A stretch of 53,852 nucleotides of DNA. Source: Spirochaetota bacterium (GTDB taxonomy: Bacteria > Spirochaetota > UBA4802 > UBA5368). The notes beneath the pieces were generated by a model. The model was not told where the DNA came from. It worked only from the letters and a program-made list of their open reading frames with translations, and searched no databases. A program made the translations under genes and the position numbers. Position 1 is the stretch's first letter; every line of letters begins with the position of its first letter. Shown piece by piece: positions 9,488 to 19,352 of this stretch. The stretch is taken from NCBI GenBank assembly GCA_025457965.1, contig JALOTJ010000003.1, positions 1-53,852 of the forward strand. Reading direction: 5' to 3'.

Positions 9488-10219
9488 ATGCGGTGCCCGA
9501 TGACGACAGGATGCGTGATGGCGTTGATGGTTGCGCTGTTTCAGTTCTTTACGGGTCCCCTGCATGCCGAGGAACTATTCACGGGGGATATCTATCTTGC
9601 CGGGACAAACAGGGGGGTACTTATTTTCCGGCAGAAAAACAGCGTCACACGGAAGGGGGATCGTACCGTCTTGAAGCACACGTACAGCCATCCTGACGGC
9701 CGTATTGCCACGGTGGAAGAGGTGACGCTGAACCGGGGCGGCTTTGAAAAGTATTTCGTGGATTTCGAGAAATCCACCTGCGGGTGCACACTGGAGAGGG
9801 ATGGAAACCGGGTCAGGTTCGGTTTCACCCGGGGGGACGTCAGCAAAAAGGGTGAGGATGCGTATATGCCCGACCTGGTCATGGGACCCACTCTTACAAG
9901 GTTCGTCCAAAGCCGGTGGGACCGCATCACTCGGGGCGAGACCGTATATTTCCATTTTCCGGCCATGACGCTGCAGCGTATTGTGCGCTTCCAGATCTCG
10001 AAACATGACGGCTCCTCCTATGCGCGGGATGGCGTGATGGTGGTCAAGATGGACATCGCCAGCGTGTTCCTGAGATTGCTGGTGGACCCCGTTGATCTGG
10101 TCTATGATTTGAATACAAAACGTATTATTGAAATTCACGGCAAGAGCCTTCTGGAACGGGAAGTGAATGGAAGGATCGAGAACCCGATCGTCGATATCTA
10201 TTACCGCTACGACAGGTAA
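9488..10219 (+). CDS. Secreted protein of unknown function
   Basis: A 243-residue protein I do not recognise at family level. An N-terminal signal (VMALMVALFQFFTGPLHAEE) predicts export, with cleavage after LHA. The mature part is beta-rich, with a CGC pair near residue 98, and ends in VDIYYRYDR. The overall pattern recalls DUF3108-like periplasmic proteins (conserved beta strands ending in a variable C-terminus), but that is only a resemblance. It follows the FecR gene after 282 bases in which I see nothing clear, so a shared operon is uncertain. Confidence 0.6.
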   Translation: MRCPMTTGCVMALMVALFQFFTGPLHAEELFTGDIYLAGTNRGVLIFRQKNSVTRKGDRTVLKHTYSHPDGRIATVEEVTLNRGGFEKYFVDFEKSTCGCTLERDGNRVRFGFTRGDVSKKGEDAYMPDLVMGPTLTRFVQSRWDRITRGETVYFHFPAMTLQRIVRFQISKHDGSSYARDGVMVVKMDIASVFLRLLVDPVDLVYDLNTKRIIEIHGKSLLEREVNGRIENPIVDIYYRYDR

Positions 10220-10297
10220 GTGACGTCATAGTTTCTGATAGCATCTGCTGAAGGCCATTCTTCTCGCAATGGGTTTGTACACTCGCAAGGAATACTA

Positions 10298-10597
10298 TTG
10301 ATACTGGAGGATGGCTGTATTGAAAACATTGTCGTGTGGGTCAAAAATAATATCTGGTTCATCTTATTTTTTACATGGGGTATCCCGCTGGGGATATACC
10401 GGAGCAGGTTCAGGAAGATCGTCTACCAGACCGACAGCTGGCTCATCAACATCAAGCCGTATTTCATCAGGGAAACAAAGGCCCTGTTTTCCACCATGTA
10501 TCCGGAGAACGAGGAGTACATCCGCTTCAGGAATTTTTACCGGTTTTATCTGGGAGTGTACTCGGTACTCTTCGGACTCTGGTATTTCTTCCGGTGA
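10298..10597 (+). CDS. Small membrane protein, unknown
   Basis: A 99-residue protein with two hydrophobic segments (about 12-33, NNIWFILFFTWGIPLG, and about 83-98, YLGVYSVLFGLWYFF) around a charged, aromatic-rich loop, so likely an inner-membrane protein. The start is read as TTG 10298, because AAGGAA lies about 8 bases before it and no in-frame ATG precedes the first membrane segment. It lies 78 bases after the unknown secreted protein on the same strand. No family recognised. Confidence 0.45.
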   Translation: MILEDGCIENIVVWVKNNIWFILFFTWGIPLGIYRSRFRKIVYQTDSWLINIKPYFIRETKALFSTMYPENEEYIRFRNFYRFYLGVYSVLFGLWYFFR

Positions 10598-11000
10598 AGC
10601 CGGATCTATAAAGCCTCTTGGATGTCGTTTGGTCAGGACGCGAAACGAGTCACTCCGGTCGGTCTTATCCCGTCAAGCGGTCACCGTCCCGGCCTCTATT
10701 CCGCTGGCCGTACTCGCATCCATCATGACACCGTTCTGGGCGGCCGCCTAACTCTCTCACGGGCGTTAATCTGCGCGTACGGCGGAAAGGGCTCCAGACC
10801 GCGACCGGTGGCTCTTCGAGATCTGCGCCAAGATTGATCGATGGATCTCCGGGGCGAAATCAGCCGGTCCCCGGGTTCATGATCAGGTTGGTGCCGGGCG
10901 TATCCGAATCGGTTATTCTTGAAGGGCAGAGAGTCATCCCGCGCCAACTGCTTGACGGCGCGTTTGTGTTCCAATATCCTTAGACTGGCACGGCAGAGCG
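10598..11000 (+). other. Intergenic region with no feature seen
   Basis: About 400 bases with only short, low-complexity open frames rich in arginine, serine and proline, which look like chance frames in GC-rich DNA. I found no hairpin followed by a T run, no tRNA and no clear promoter. Confidence 0.4.
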
Positions 11001-11495
11001 ATGTTTGGTATTCTGCAACGATTCTACCACGGTGAGGGACCGTTGAAAAATGCAACCCGGCACAAAACGCTTCTTAAAGATTTTTTCCTGTCGCAGTCTT
11101 TGGCCGTACTGGCGACATATGGCTGTGGACAGACGTACGGCAGCCTGGTGGCATTCGCCGCAACTGATGATCTTGAGTCCCTGCTATTCGCCACCATGCG
11201 GGATACTCGCAAGTTTGCTAATCTTACCGAAAATCCCATGGTTGCACTCGTAATGGATAACCGAGCCAACCAGGAAACCGATTTTCACGGTGCGATCGCC
11301 GTAACGGCAACGGGATCGGTACAAGAGGCCGGAGCGTTGGAAAAGGATCTCCTTCTGGAACTCTATCTCTCAAAGCATCCGTATCTCAAAGATTTCGTTA
11401 CATCGCCTGCATGTGCACTGCTCAGGCTTGATGTGGCTACTTACTTCATTGTGAGCGATTTTCAGAACGTTACGGTGCTTCACATCAAGAAATGA
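11001..11495 (+). CDS. Pyridoxamine 5'-phosphate oxidase-fold flavin protein
   Basis: A 164-residue protein resembling the FMN-binding split-barrel (PNPOx-like/HugZ-like) family. Recognisable elements are the N-terminal strand SLAVLATYG, the LVAFAATDDLESLLFATMRDTRKFANL segment (strand then the T-R-K loop that usually contacts flavin phosphate) and NPMVALVMDN. These small proteins bind FMN, F420 or haem and act as oxidoreductases; the ligand here is not determinable. The start is ambiguous: ATG 11001 has a weak ribosome-binding site, whereas TTG 11043 is preceded by GTGAGGG and would give about 150 residues. Confidence 0.7.
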   Translation: MFGILQRFYHGEGPLKNATRHKTLLKDFFLSQSLAVLATYGCGQTYGSLVAFAATDDLESLLFATMRDTRKFANLTENPMVALVMDNRANQETDFHGAIAVTATGSVQEAGALEKDLLLELYLSKHPYLKDFVTSPACALLRLDVATYFIVSDFQNVTVLHIKK

Positions 11496-11598
11496 ACCTG
11501 ATTATTCCGCTGAATGAAATACAAGCCGGAGATCGGGAGCAGGTATGAGGGAAAGCCTTGTCTATGGCGCCAGACTGACGCTGTATGTCAAAAACACC

Positions 11599-13209
11599 CT
11601 AATTAGCTTTCAACAGCGCCATAATCCGCCTTATGATGGGCTCGGGAATGTTTATATTGAGCGTCGTTATTCTCAATTGGTATTTTTCAAAAGATGCCGC
11701 GGTATCAGTGGTTTCAAACAGCGTCTTGAAGCTGAACCGGATCAATTCCTCAAGCTCGCCGCGGAACAGGCCTGACTCATTCAAAAGGTCCTCAACCGGA
11801 GCCAGCACTCCGTAATTTACCGGCCGGCAGATGGAGCGGTAGAGGACAAAGCGCTGGGCGGGTTCGGAATTCAGATCATGATTTCTGATTGCCTCCTCTA
11901 CCAGATCGAGGTTTATATAATCGACGGCCTCTATTTCATACTCCCCCTTGAGTCTTTTCCGTAAAATCTCTACAATATATTTATATTTTTCGCATAGAAT
12001 TGGATCATCGACGCATTGCATGCCGGCCCTGATATAGAGGATAATATCTATGTCGGAGCTCCTTTGTGATAAACCCATACTCGCGGAGCCCGCCAGGTCG
12101 ATCGCGATATCCCCGAATTCATGCCCCATCTCCTCAAGCGCTGACGCGAGTTTTTCAACGCGCTTTTCAGTCTCAATGGTTTGATGAGTTCTGAAGAAGT
12201 TCTTTACATCCCTGAACATCCGGATCTCCGGAGCGCGAGGGGTCGGACTCACAGCGTCGAAGTTGATACCATTGTTTAGCGCATTGAATCTCTTCTCATC
12301 CAGCAGTTCTTCAATAATATTCTCTCCGGCCACCCTGTAGCGCATCAAACTATATATCCTGTCATTCGCCAATTTTTGCAGTGATATATCTGAGATGTGG
12401 GAGCCTTCAAACCTGACAAGGTTAAAGAAGCCGCCCTCCTTTTTTCCCCCGGCATAGCTTACATGAAGGCCGAATGGCGCCGGCTCCATTAATACTGTTT
12501 CAAACGCTGTATTTATGGTATGCATAACGCGGCTGGATGAATTGACTATCAGTAAAGGTCTGTATGCCAAGGATTGGAGGAAATCTTTCATTGGACGGGG
12601 GGGTATGCCTTCCCTCCTCGATAACGAATCAAAAGGAGCGATAAAAATATCCGGATTGCAGCTGCCGATAAAATCATTTATTGAATCATGATCGCCTGAG
12701 AAAAGTGATGTCCGCGATTCGCCGTTAACACCAATCCCGGCGATCCTTAAACCATGGAAATCAATGCAGCGATTGGCGAGGTTCCTGTTTTTTAAATTTG
12801 TTCGCCCCAGATCGATATCATTTTGACCCGCCAGCAGGTAAATGTTCGGCTGGTATTTTGATGAGAGTATTTTTTCCAGAACGCTGTATTTCTGGAGCAT
12901 GGAAATATCCGCCCTTTTTGCAAGATCAAGATAGTGGTCGCATTTTTTAAGTAATTCCGGAGCTCCCTTTTTCTCCTTCACGATAAATTCTGAAAAATCG
13001 ACCGGGCTCAGATCCCTCCGCGGATGATTTTTCTTCATATCAAGGATATAACCATGTAATAGTGAAAATTCTTCCGAAATCTCCTGTGAATAGAAGGGCA
13101 TATCCAGAATGTTCCCGGAGATCAGATACATATCCGCGATGGTTTCTTTCAGGAGGGTGTAAACTTTTTCGAAACAGCCATTGATGTCGTGCAGGAATAG
13201 TATCTTCAT
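11599..13209 (-). CDS. Degenerate metallophosphoesterase fused to a nucleotidyltransferase domain
   Basis: A 536-residue protein on the minus strand. Residues about 1-260 follow the calcineurin-like phosphoesterase layout, but the metal-binding motifs are altered: the D-x-H region reads LHDINGC, the GDxxD region reads SGNILD and the GNH region reads LAGQNDID. Residues about 375-500 carry a polymerase-beta-type nucleotidyltransferase core, AGSASMGLSQRSSDIDIILYI being its glycine-serine and DxD elements. The C-terminus is helical. ATG 13209 is chosen because the phosphoesterase strand MKILFLHD begins there; in-frame starts at 13245 and 13287 are also open. It is divergent from the cytochrome gene. 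Role unknown; nucleic-acid end processing or nucleotide signalling are possible. Confidence 0.65.
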   Translation of the reverse strand: MKILFLHDINGCFEKVYTLLKETIADMYLISGNILDMPFYSQEISEEFSLLHGYILDMKKNHPRRDLSPVDFSEFIVKEKKGAPELLKKCDHYLDLAKRADISMLQKYSVLEKILSSKYQPNIYLLAGQNDIDLGRTNLKNRNLANRCIDFHGLRIAGIGVNGESRTSLFSGDHDSINDFIGSCNPDIFIAPFDSLSRREGIPPRPMKDFLQSLAYRPLLIVNSSSRVMHTINTAFETVLMEPAPFGLHVSYAGGKKEGGFFNLVRFEGSHISDISLQKLANDRIYSLMRYRVAGENIIEELLDEKRFNALNNGINFDAVSPTPRAPEIRMFRDVKNFFRTHQTIETEKRVEKLASALEEMGHEFGDIAIDLAGSASMGLSQRSSDIDIILYIRAGMQCVDDPILCEKYKYIVEILRKRLKGEYEIEAVDYINLDLVEEAIRNHDLNSEPAQRFVLYRSICRPVNYGVLAPVEDLLNESGLFRGELEELIRFSFKTLFETTDTAASFEKYQLRITTLNINIPEPIIRRIMALLKAN

Positions 13210-13331
13210 GGTTTCACGTGCGGTGTAACGCTTATTTGCTGTCATCAGTAATCCAGGATGACGCACCCTGTTTTCGCAGCATGTCATGGGACAAACCGGG
13301 GTATATCACAACCGGCTTTGAACTGCAATAC

Positions 13332-13365
13332 GCCGGCCTGTTTAAACACCCCATTTAAAGCCGGC
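13332..13365. promoter_or_regulatory. Compound inverted repeat between divergent genes
   Basis: The order is GCCGGC, three bases, TTTAAA, seven bases, TTTAAA, GCCGGC. Both hexamers are self-complementary, so the element can be read as nested inverted repeats. It lies in the 413-base gap between the divergent phosphoesterase-nucleotidyltransferase gene and the cytochrome gene. It could be an operator or an RNA hairpin; nothing else clear is visible in this gap. Confidence 0.35.
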
Positions 13366-13622
13366 AGGCTGACATGGTGCAGGCACGCGGATTTCCTGTC
13401 CACACAATTCGTTGTCATTCTGATTGACATCGGCACCGTGAATGTTTAATCTAATCCAGTGATTTCGCAAGCGGCGGCTCCGGCGGTGCCGGACGCGAAT
13501 GAACCATACGCCGGAACATTCCCACCGCAGAAAAACGCTCAATTCAGCACGTGAAATATTACTTGAGAATTATCTTTCGTCATGTACACTTTTCAGCAAA
13601 AATATAGTCTGGCGGTGTAACG

Positions 13623-14981
13623 ATGGGAAAACCAATTTTAAAAACAACAATCGTCATCGCCCTTGCGGCGCTTTTCTCGATATACCCGCTAGTCATGATT
13701 TCGTGTTCCAGGGTCCAGCATTTCGAGCTTTCCCGGTTTATCGCCCCTGAAACCTGCGGGGGCTGCCATGACGCCATCTACGATCAGTGGAAAAACTCAA
13801 TGCACCACCTCTCGCAGGTGGACTCGCTGTACCGGGCCGCCGCCTTCCATTATCTCGAGGGGCTTACCGACACCGATGAGATCAAAGAGGCTGAATCCTG
13901 CGTGAAATGCCATACTCCGGTCGGCTTTTTCACCGGGTTCCCAAAGACCGTGTCACAGGAGCGTGACGAACCAGGCAGGGTTCCGGAAATCGCGAGGCAG
14001 GGTATCCAGTGCGATTTCTGCCATTCCGCCACGGGGGCCTACGCGGTGTACAACAATCAGATAAAGCTGGATCCGGGATATGGCGAGTCCGACCCCGGCG
14101 TCAAACGAGGGCCATTCGGGGACTCGAAATCCGATTTCCATAAAAATGCGTTTTCGAAGTTCCACACATCCTCGGAGATATGCGGCGTCTGCCACGATGT
14201 TCGCCATGTGGTGTTCGGCACAAAGCTGGAGACCACTTACGAGGAATGGAGCAAAAGCCCATACAATTCGTCCAACGTGAAAGAGCACGTACCCTGCCAG
14301 GGATGCCATATGTACCAACGGCCAGGAGTGCCGGCAACGGGTTCGACTTCGCGGCCAAAGAATCCCGGTACCGCGGCAGTGGACGGTCCGCATCGGGAAC
14401 ACATCTATACGCATTATTTCGTTGGAGGGAACGCGGTAATTCCTCCCCTGCACGATGACAGGGTGAAGGCCGACATGGCCGTGGAGCGCCTCCGGAACGC
14501 CGCCGTGCTTTCCATCGACGGCTCGAAAATCGGCGAGGGGAAGATTTTCGTACGTGTGACGAATACGGGAGCCGGGCATTACCTCCCCACCGGGGTCTCC
14601 GACATCCGCCAGATGTGGCTCGAGGTGGTGGTGAAGGACGAAGCCGGCAGGACCGTCTACACCACCGGCGTCGCCGACGCGCGCGGCTATCTGCCCGGGA
14701 AGGCCATCGTGTTTAACACAGTTTTCGGTGACGGGAAGGGGAACGCGGTGGGGAATCTCGCAAAGGCGCGAGAGGTGCTGAGGGACCACCGGGTGCCGCC
14801 GAAGGGAACCTTGACGGAGGCAATCTACCTGCCAACGGCGCCAGCCGGGAAGGTCCTCGTGAGCGCAAGGCTCCTCTATCGAAGCGTACCGCAGAAGCTG
14901 GTTGATTCGCTCATGGGCAATAGTATCATCAGGATTCCTGTGATCGTGATGGCTGAGGCGAGAAAAACACTGCCACGGTGA
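13623..14981 (+). CDS. Five-haem cytochrome c (cytochrome c554-like)
   Basis: A 452-residue exported protein with five CxxCH haem-attachment motifs: CGGCH (45-49), CVKCH (93-97), CDFCH (130-134), CGVCH (187-191) and CQGCH (225-229). The spacing and the first motif context (APETCGGCHDAIYDQW) resemble the cytochrome c554 family. The C-terminal third has no haem and looks beta-rich. The N-terminal signal ends in MISCS, a possible relaxed lipobox. Multihaem cytochromes of this kind move electrons in the envelope to oxidised nitrogen, sulfur or metal acceptors; no partner reductase is next to it. The ribosome-binding site is weak. Confidence 0.85.
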   Translation: MGKPILKTTIVIALAALFSIYPLVMISCSRVQHFELSRFIAPETCGGCHDAIYDQWKNSMHHLSQVDSLYRAAAFHYLEGLTDTDEIKEAESCVKCHTPVGFFTGFPKTVSQERDEPGRVPEIARQGIQCDFCHSATGAYAVYNNQIKLDPGYGESDPGVKRGPFGDSKSDFHKNAFSKFHTSSEICGVCHDVRHVVFGTKLETTYEEWSKSPYNSSNVKEHVPCQGCHMYQRPGVPATGSTSRPKNPGTAAVDGPHREHIYTHYFVGGNAVIPPLHDDRVKADMAVERLRNAAVLSIDGSKIGEGKIFVRVTNTGAGHYLPTGVSDIRQMWLEVVVKDEAGRTVYTTGVADARGYLPGKAIVFNTVFGDGKGNAVGNLAKAREVLRDHRVPPKGTLTEAIYLPTAPAGKVLVSARLLYRSVPQKLVDSLMGNSIIRIPVIVMAEARKTLPR

Positions 14982-15353
14982 GGACGGATCTGCGAGAGGA
15001 ATAAGCACGCATCATAGAAGCCTGGACCGGGCTGGGAGCAGTTCCCCTGCCATTGAAATAATACACGCTCCCTGACGGAGTCCGTACAGAGAAGCTTATT
15101 TTTACAAGCGCATCGATAAAGCAACGATGAAAAATATTCAGGGTTTCGGGTAATACCGGAATATTTTTGCTATTGTTTATAATAACTTCACCGGCCCGCA
15201 CCTGGTTTTAATCCATTTATTTATCCCGCAACTCGATTCAAACGGTTAAGCATGATGGCATTATTTGACTTTCCCGGCTAAATACCTGTTTTGAAAGTAC
15301 ATGGGCATAAGCATGTTTCATTTAGGTGCATCGACTTTTAGTGGAGCGTACTT

Positions 15354-15494
15354 TTATCGACGAAAGGAAGTGGCAATAAGCTGAAAGCAGGGTATCACAA
15401 TGAGAACGGCAACGTGATACGAATGAATTTGATTTTTCCCGGGTGCCTCCGTCCGTTTTAAGAACCTGTTGAACACCGGTTCTGCAGGGGTCAT
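15354..15494 (-). CDS. Candidate 46-residue membrane protein
   Basis: A short minus-strand frame starting at ATG 15494, encoding MTPAEPVFNRFLKRTEAPGK followed by a hydrophobic run VAVLIVIPCFQLIATSF and ending FRR. Its strength is the ribosome-binding site: AGGAGGTGAT (plus-strand complement at 15502-15511) is a ten-base match to the anti-Shine-Dalgarno region with seven bases to the ATG. The open frame extends upstream to a TTG at 15560, but that start would ignore the site. A promoter and palindrome lie upstream on the same strand. A basic N-terminal part plus one membrane segment suggests a small inner-membrane protein. No family recognised. Confidence 0.45.
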   Translation of the reverse strand: MTPAEPVFNRFLKRTEAPGKNQIHSYHVAVLIVIPCFQLIATSFRR

Positions 15495-15601
15495 CTTGAT
15501 TATCACCTCCTGTTTTGAATAAACACCTTTAAAAATGATGTCGTCATTTCCGAGTACCAATTTTTTTCCTGTAAAGCCACTCGCTGCCTCATTTCCGCTT
15601 G

Positions 15602-15634
15602 ACTATCTTTGTATGATTGTCATACAAAGATAGT
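15602..15634. promoter_or_regulatory. Perfect 15-base-arm palindrome (probable operator)
   Basis: The left arm ACTATCTTTGTATGA (15602-15616) and right arm TCATACAAAGATAGT (15620-15634) are exact reverse complements around TTG. The element is AT-rich with no T run, so a repressor-binding site is more likely than a terminator. It overlaps the -10 and start region of the minus-strand promoter at 15632-15660 and lies about 170 bases before the fad operon. Confidence 0.6.
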
Positions 15635-15660
15635 ATACACATAAACGTTATATGTCTTAA
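15632..15660 (-). promoter_or_regulatory. Putative sigma-70 promoter for the small membrane protein
   Basis: Read on the minus strand: -35 TTAAGA (15660-15655), 17-base spacer, -10 TATACT (15637-15632). Transcription would start near 15625, inside the palindrome at 15602-15634, giving a leader of about 130 bases before the perfect ribosome-binding site at 15511-15502. Confidence 0.45.
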
Positions 15661-15665
15661 GTTGT

Positions 15666-15687
15666 TTTGCCATTATCATGTGGCAAA
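15666..15687. promoter_or_regulatory. Inverted repeat upstream of the fad operon
   Basis: TTTGCCA (15666-15672) and TGGCAAA (15681-15687) are exact reverse complements separated by eight bases. It lies 115 bases before the thiolase start. It could be a second operator for the fad operon; no matching known site is claimed. Confidence 0.35.
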
Positions 15688-15802
15688 GGTGCGGGGAGAA
15701 CGCCCCGGTGTGAGTAAAATAATCTAATGAACGTGCATGCAGTGTTTCGCCCGCTCAATGTGGTGCGGTGGTTCGCACTGCACGTATACGGAGGAGTAAG
15801 GG

Positions 15803-17110
<1,308 letters not shown>

Positions 17111-17130
17111 CGAGGAAAAGGAGGATCATC

Positions 17131-19338
17131 ATGAACAACGAACGGACTGAAGCAATTGGAACGAAGGAAGAGCGTGACGGGGGCCATGTCCCGGTTGACA
17201 GGCTGTCGCTTTCCCATCTGAAGATAGAAAAGACGCGCGACGGTATCGCGCTGGTGATCATCGACTCGCCCGGCACCAAGGTGAACAAGGTTTCCTCCTC
17301 ACTGCTCGGCGAGATAGAGTCGATGATAGAGTCGATTGAAAAGGATGTTACGGTGCGCGCGCTGGCGGTGGTGAGCGGCAAGGACGACAATTTCATCGTT
17401 GGTGCCGACATTGACGAGCTCAAGGGAAAGAACACGCGAAAGGAAATCTTCGAGTACATCAGCACCGCAAACGGCATACTCAACCGGGTCGAGCGACTTT
17501 CGATTCCGGTGGTGGCGGGAATCAACGGAAACTGCCTTGGCGGAGGAGTGGAGTTCTGCCTTGCGGCGGATTACCGGATGGCGACGGATTCACCGAAGAC
17601 CGTTATGGGCCTTCCGGAGGTGCAGCTGGGCCTGTTCCCGGCCGGGGGCGGGACGCAGCGGCTTCCACGACTTATCGGTCTCACACAGGCGCTTCCGCTG
17701 CTGCTTACGGCGAAGAACGTACGCCCGCGTAAAGCGAAAAAACTCGGCCTCATCGACGAGATTGTCTATCCTTATGCGGTCCGCGAAGCCGCCGTGCAGA
17801 AGGCCCGTGAGCTTGCCGGGCGAAAAGGAAAACTAAAGAGGAAACGCAAACGCTCGATCGTAACCGCTTTTCTTGAAGGCACATGGCTCGGGCGCCGGAT
17901 CGTTTTCTCGCAGGCGAGAAAAATGGTCATGAAGCAGACGCACGGCCTGTATCCGGCGCCGTTGGCGATTCTGGATTCGGTTGCCTATGGCTTCAGGAAA
18001 GGCGTGCTCCGCGGCATAGAGCGCGATTGCGATCGGTTCTCCGAGCTCGTGCTCTCACAGCACGCTAAGTCGCTTATGGGGCTCTTTTTCGCGATGACCG
18101 AGGCGAAAAAGAACCCGCGGCGTGATATAGCCCGCCAGGTTAAAAAGCTCGCGGTACTGGGGGCGGGTTTGATGGGAAGCGGCATCGCCGCGGTCTCTGT
18201 GGAGCGCTGCGATACGGTGCTGCTGAAGGACACCACGCTCGACGCGGCGGCACGCGGCATGCGCGAAGTATGGAGGGGGCTGGTCAAACGTGTCCGCTCT
18301 GGAGGCATCACTCCCTTCGAGCGCGACACCCTGTACGGGAAGATGGTTCCCTGCGATGATTATTCTCTGTTCAGGGAAACGGACCTCGTTATCGAGGCGG
18401 TCTTTGAGAACCTCGATCTCAAACAGCGAATACTCGCCGATGTTGAGCGTGCAACCGGCGAAAAAACAATCTTCGCCTCCAACACCTCGGCGCTGCCGAT
18501 TCGCGAGATAGCGGCAAAGAGCCTGCGCCCCGAGAATGTTATCGGCATGCATTACTTCAGTCCCGTGCAGCGGATGCCCCTTCTAGAGATAATCACGACT
18601 GATGAAACGGCAGACTGGGTGACGGCGACAGCGCTCGAGTTCGGTATACGGCAGGGGAAGACCTGCATCGTGGTTAAGGACGGCCCGGGTTTTTATACGA
18701 CGCGGATCCTTGCCCCAATGCTGAACGAGGCCATACTGCTTATTGAAGAGGGAGTGGATCCGTCCGCTATCGACAGGGCGATGCTTGCCTTCGGGTATCC
18801 CGTCGGTCCCATCGCGCTGCTTGACGAAGTCGGAATTGATGTGGGCGCGCACGTATCGAAAGGACTCGGGCCAATGTTCGAGGAACGCGGGGCAAAACCA
18901 TCAACGGGCCTTGGACTGCTCTACGAAAGGGGTTATCACGGCAAAAAAAACAAAAAGGGTTTTTACCGTTACGATGCCAAGAAGAAAAAGGGGATGCGTC
19001 AGATCGACCGGGAGGTGCTCGGCATTCTGAAAGCCTCACCGCATAAAGAAATCGATGTCCGAACGATTCAGGACCGAGTGAGCCTCATGATGGTGAACGA
19101 GGCGCTCCTCTGCCTGCAGGAGGGTATCATCTCGTCGCCGCGCGACGGGGACACGGGAGCAATTCTGGGCCTTGGTTTCCCGCCGTTTCGGGGAGGTCCC
19201 TTCAGGCATATCGATACCGAAGGAGCGGGCGCGATTCTGGGACGCATGGACGAGCTGGCCGAGATGCAGGGAGGGCGCTTCAAGGCGGCCGGGATCCTGC
19301 GTGATGCGGCGTCATCCGGTAAAAAGTTTTATTCGTAA
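17131..19338 (+). CDS. fadJ: FadJ-like enoyl-CoA hydratase / 3-hydroxyacyl-CoA dehydrogenase
   Basis: A 735-residue fusion that hydrates 2-enoyl-CoA and then oxidises L-3-hydroxyacyl-CoA with NAD. The crotonase domain occupies about residues 20-230 (oxyanion-hole GNCLGGGVEF, then LPEVQLGLFPAGGGTQRLP). The NAD-binding dehydrogenase domain begins at about 345 (LAVLGAGLMGSGIAAV), with HYFSPVQRMPLLEI and the C-terminal 3HCDH domains after it. The start is ATG 17131, preceded by AAGGAGG; the frame is open upstream into the thiolase gene but has no better start. It sits between thiolase and acyl-CoA dehydrogenase in one operon. Confidence 0.9.
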   Translation: MNNERTEAIGTKEERDGGHVPVDRLSLSHLKIEKTRDGIALVIIDSPGTKVNKVSSSLLGEIESMIESIEKDVTVRALAVVSGKDDNFIVGADIDELKGKNTRKEIFEYISTANGILNRVERLSIPVVAGINGNCLGGGVEFCLAADYRMATDSPKTVMGLPEVQLGLFPAGGGTQRLPRLIGLTQALPLLLTAKNVRPRKAKKLGLIDEIVYPYAVREAAVQKARELAGRKGKLKRKRKRSIVTAFLEGTWLGRRIVFSQARKMVMKQTHGLYPAPLAILDSVAYGFRKGVLRGIERDCDRFSELVLSQHAKSLMGLFFAMTEAKKNPRRDIARQVKKLAVLGAGLMGSGIAAVSVERCDTVLLKDTTLDAAARGMREVWRGLVKRVRSGGITPFERDTLYGKMVPCDDYSLFRETDLVIEAVFENLDLKQRILADVERATGEKTIFASNTSALPIREIAAKSLRPENVIGMHYFSPVQRMPLLEIITTDETADWVTATALEFGIRQGKTCIVVKDGPGFYTTRILAPMLNEAILLIEEGVDPSAIDRAMLAFGYPVGPIALLDEVGIDVGAHVSKGLGPMFEERGAKPSTGLGLLYERGYHGKKNKKGFYRYDAKKKKGMRQIDREVLGILKASPHKEIDVRTIQDRVSLMMVNEALLCLQEGIISSPRDGDTGAILGLGFPPFRGGPFRHIDTEGAGAILGRMDELAEMQGGRFKAAGILRDAASSGKKFYS

Positions 19339-19352
19339 ACGAAGAGGCGACA

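Noticed and set aside
10311-10751. A 146-codon plus-strand frame starting next to a GGAGG
   Set aside because: The product is low-complexity serine/arginine/proline-rich, and it conflicts with the membrane-protein frame at 10298.
15602-15634. Reading the long palindrome as a terminator or repeat unit
   Set aside because: It is AT-rich, has a three-base centre and no T run, and occurs once in the window; an operator fits better.
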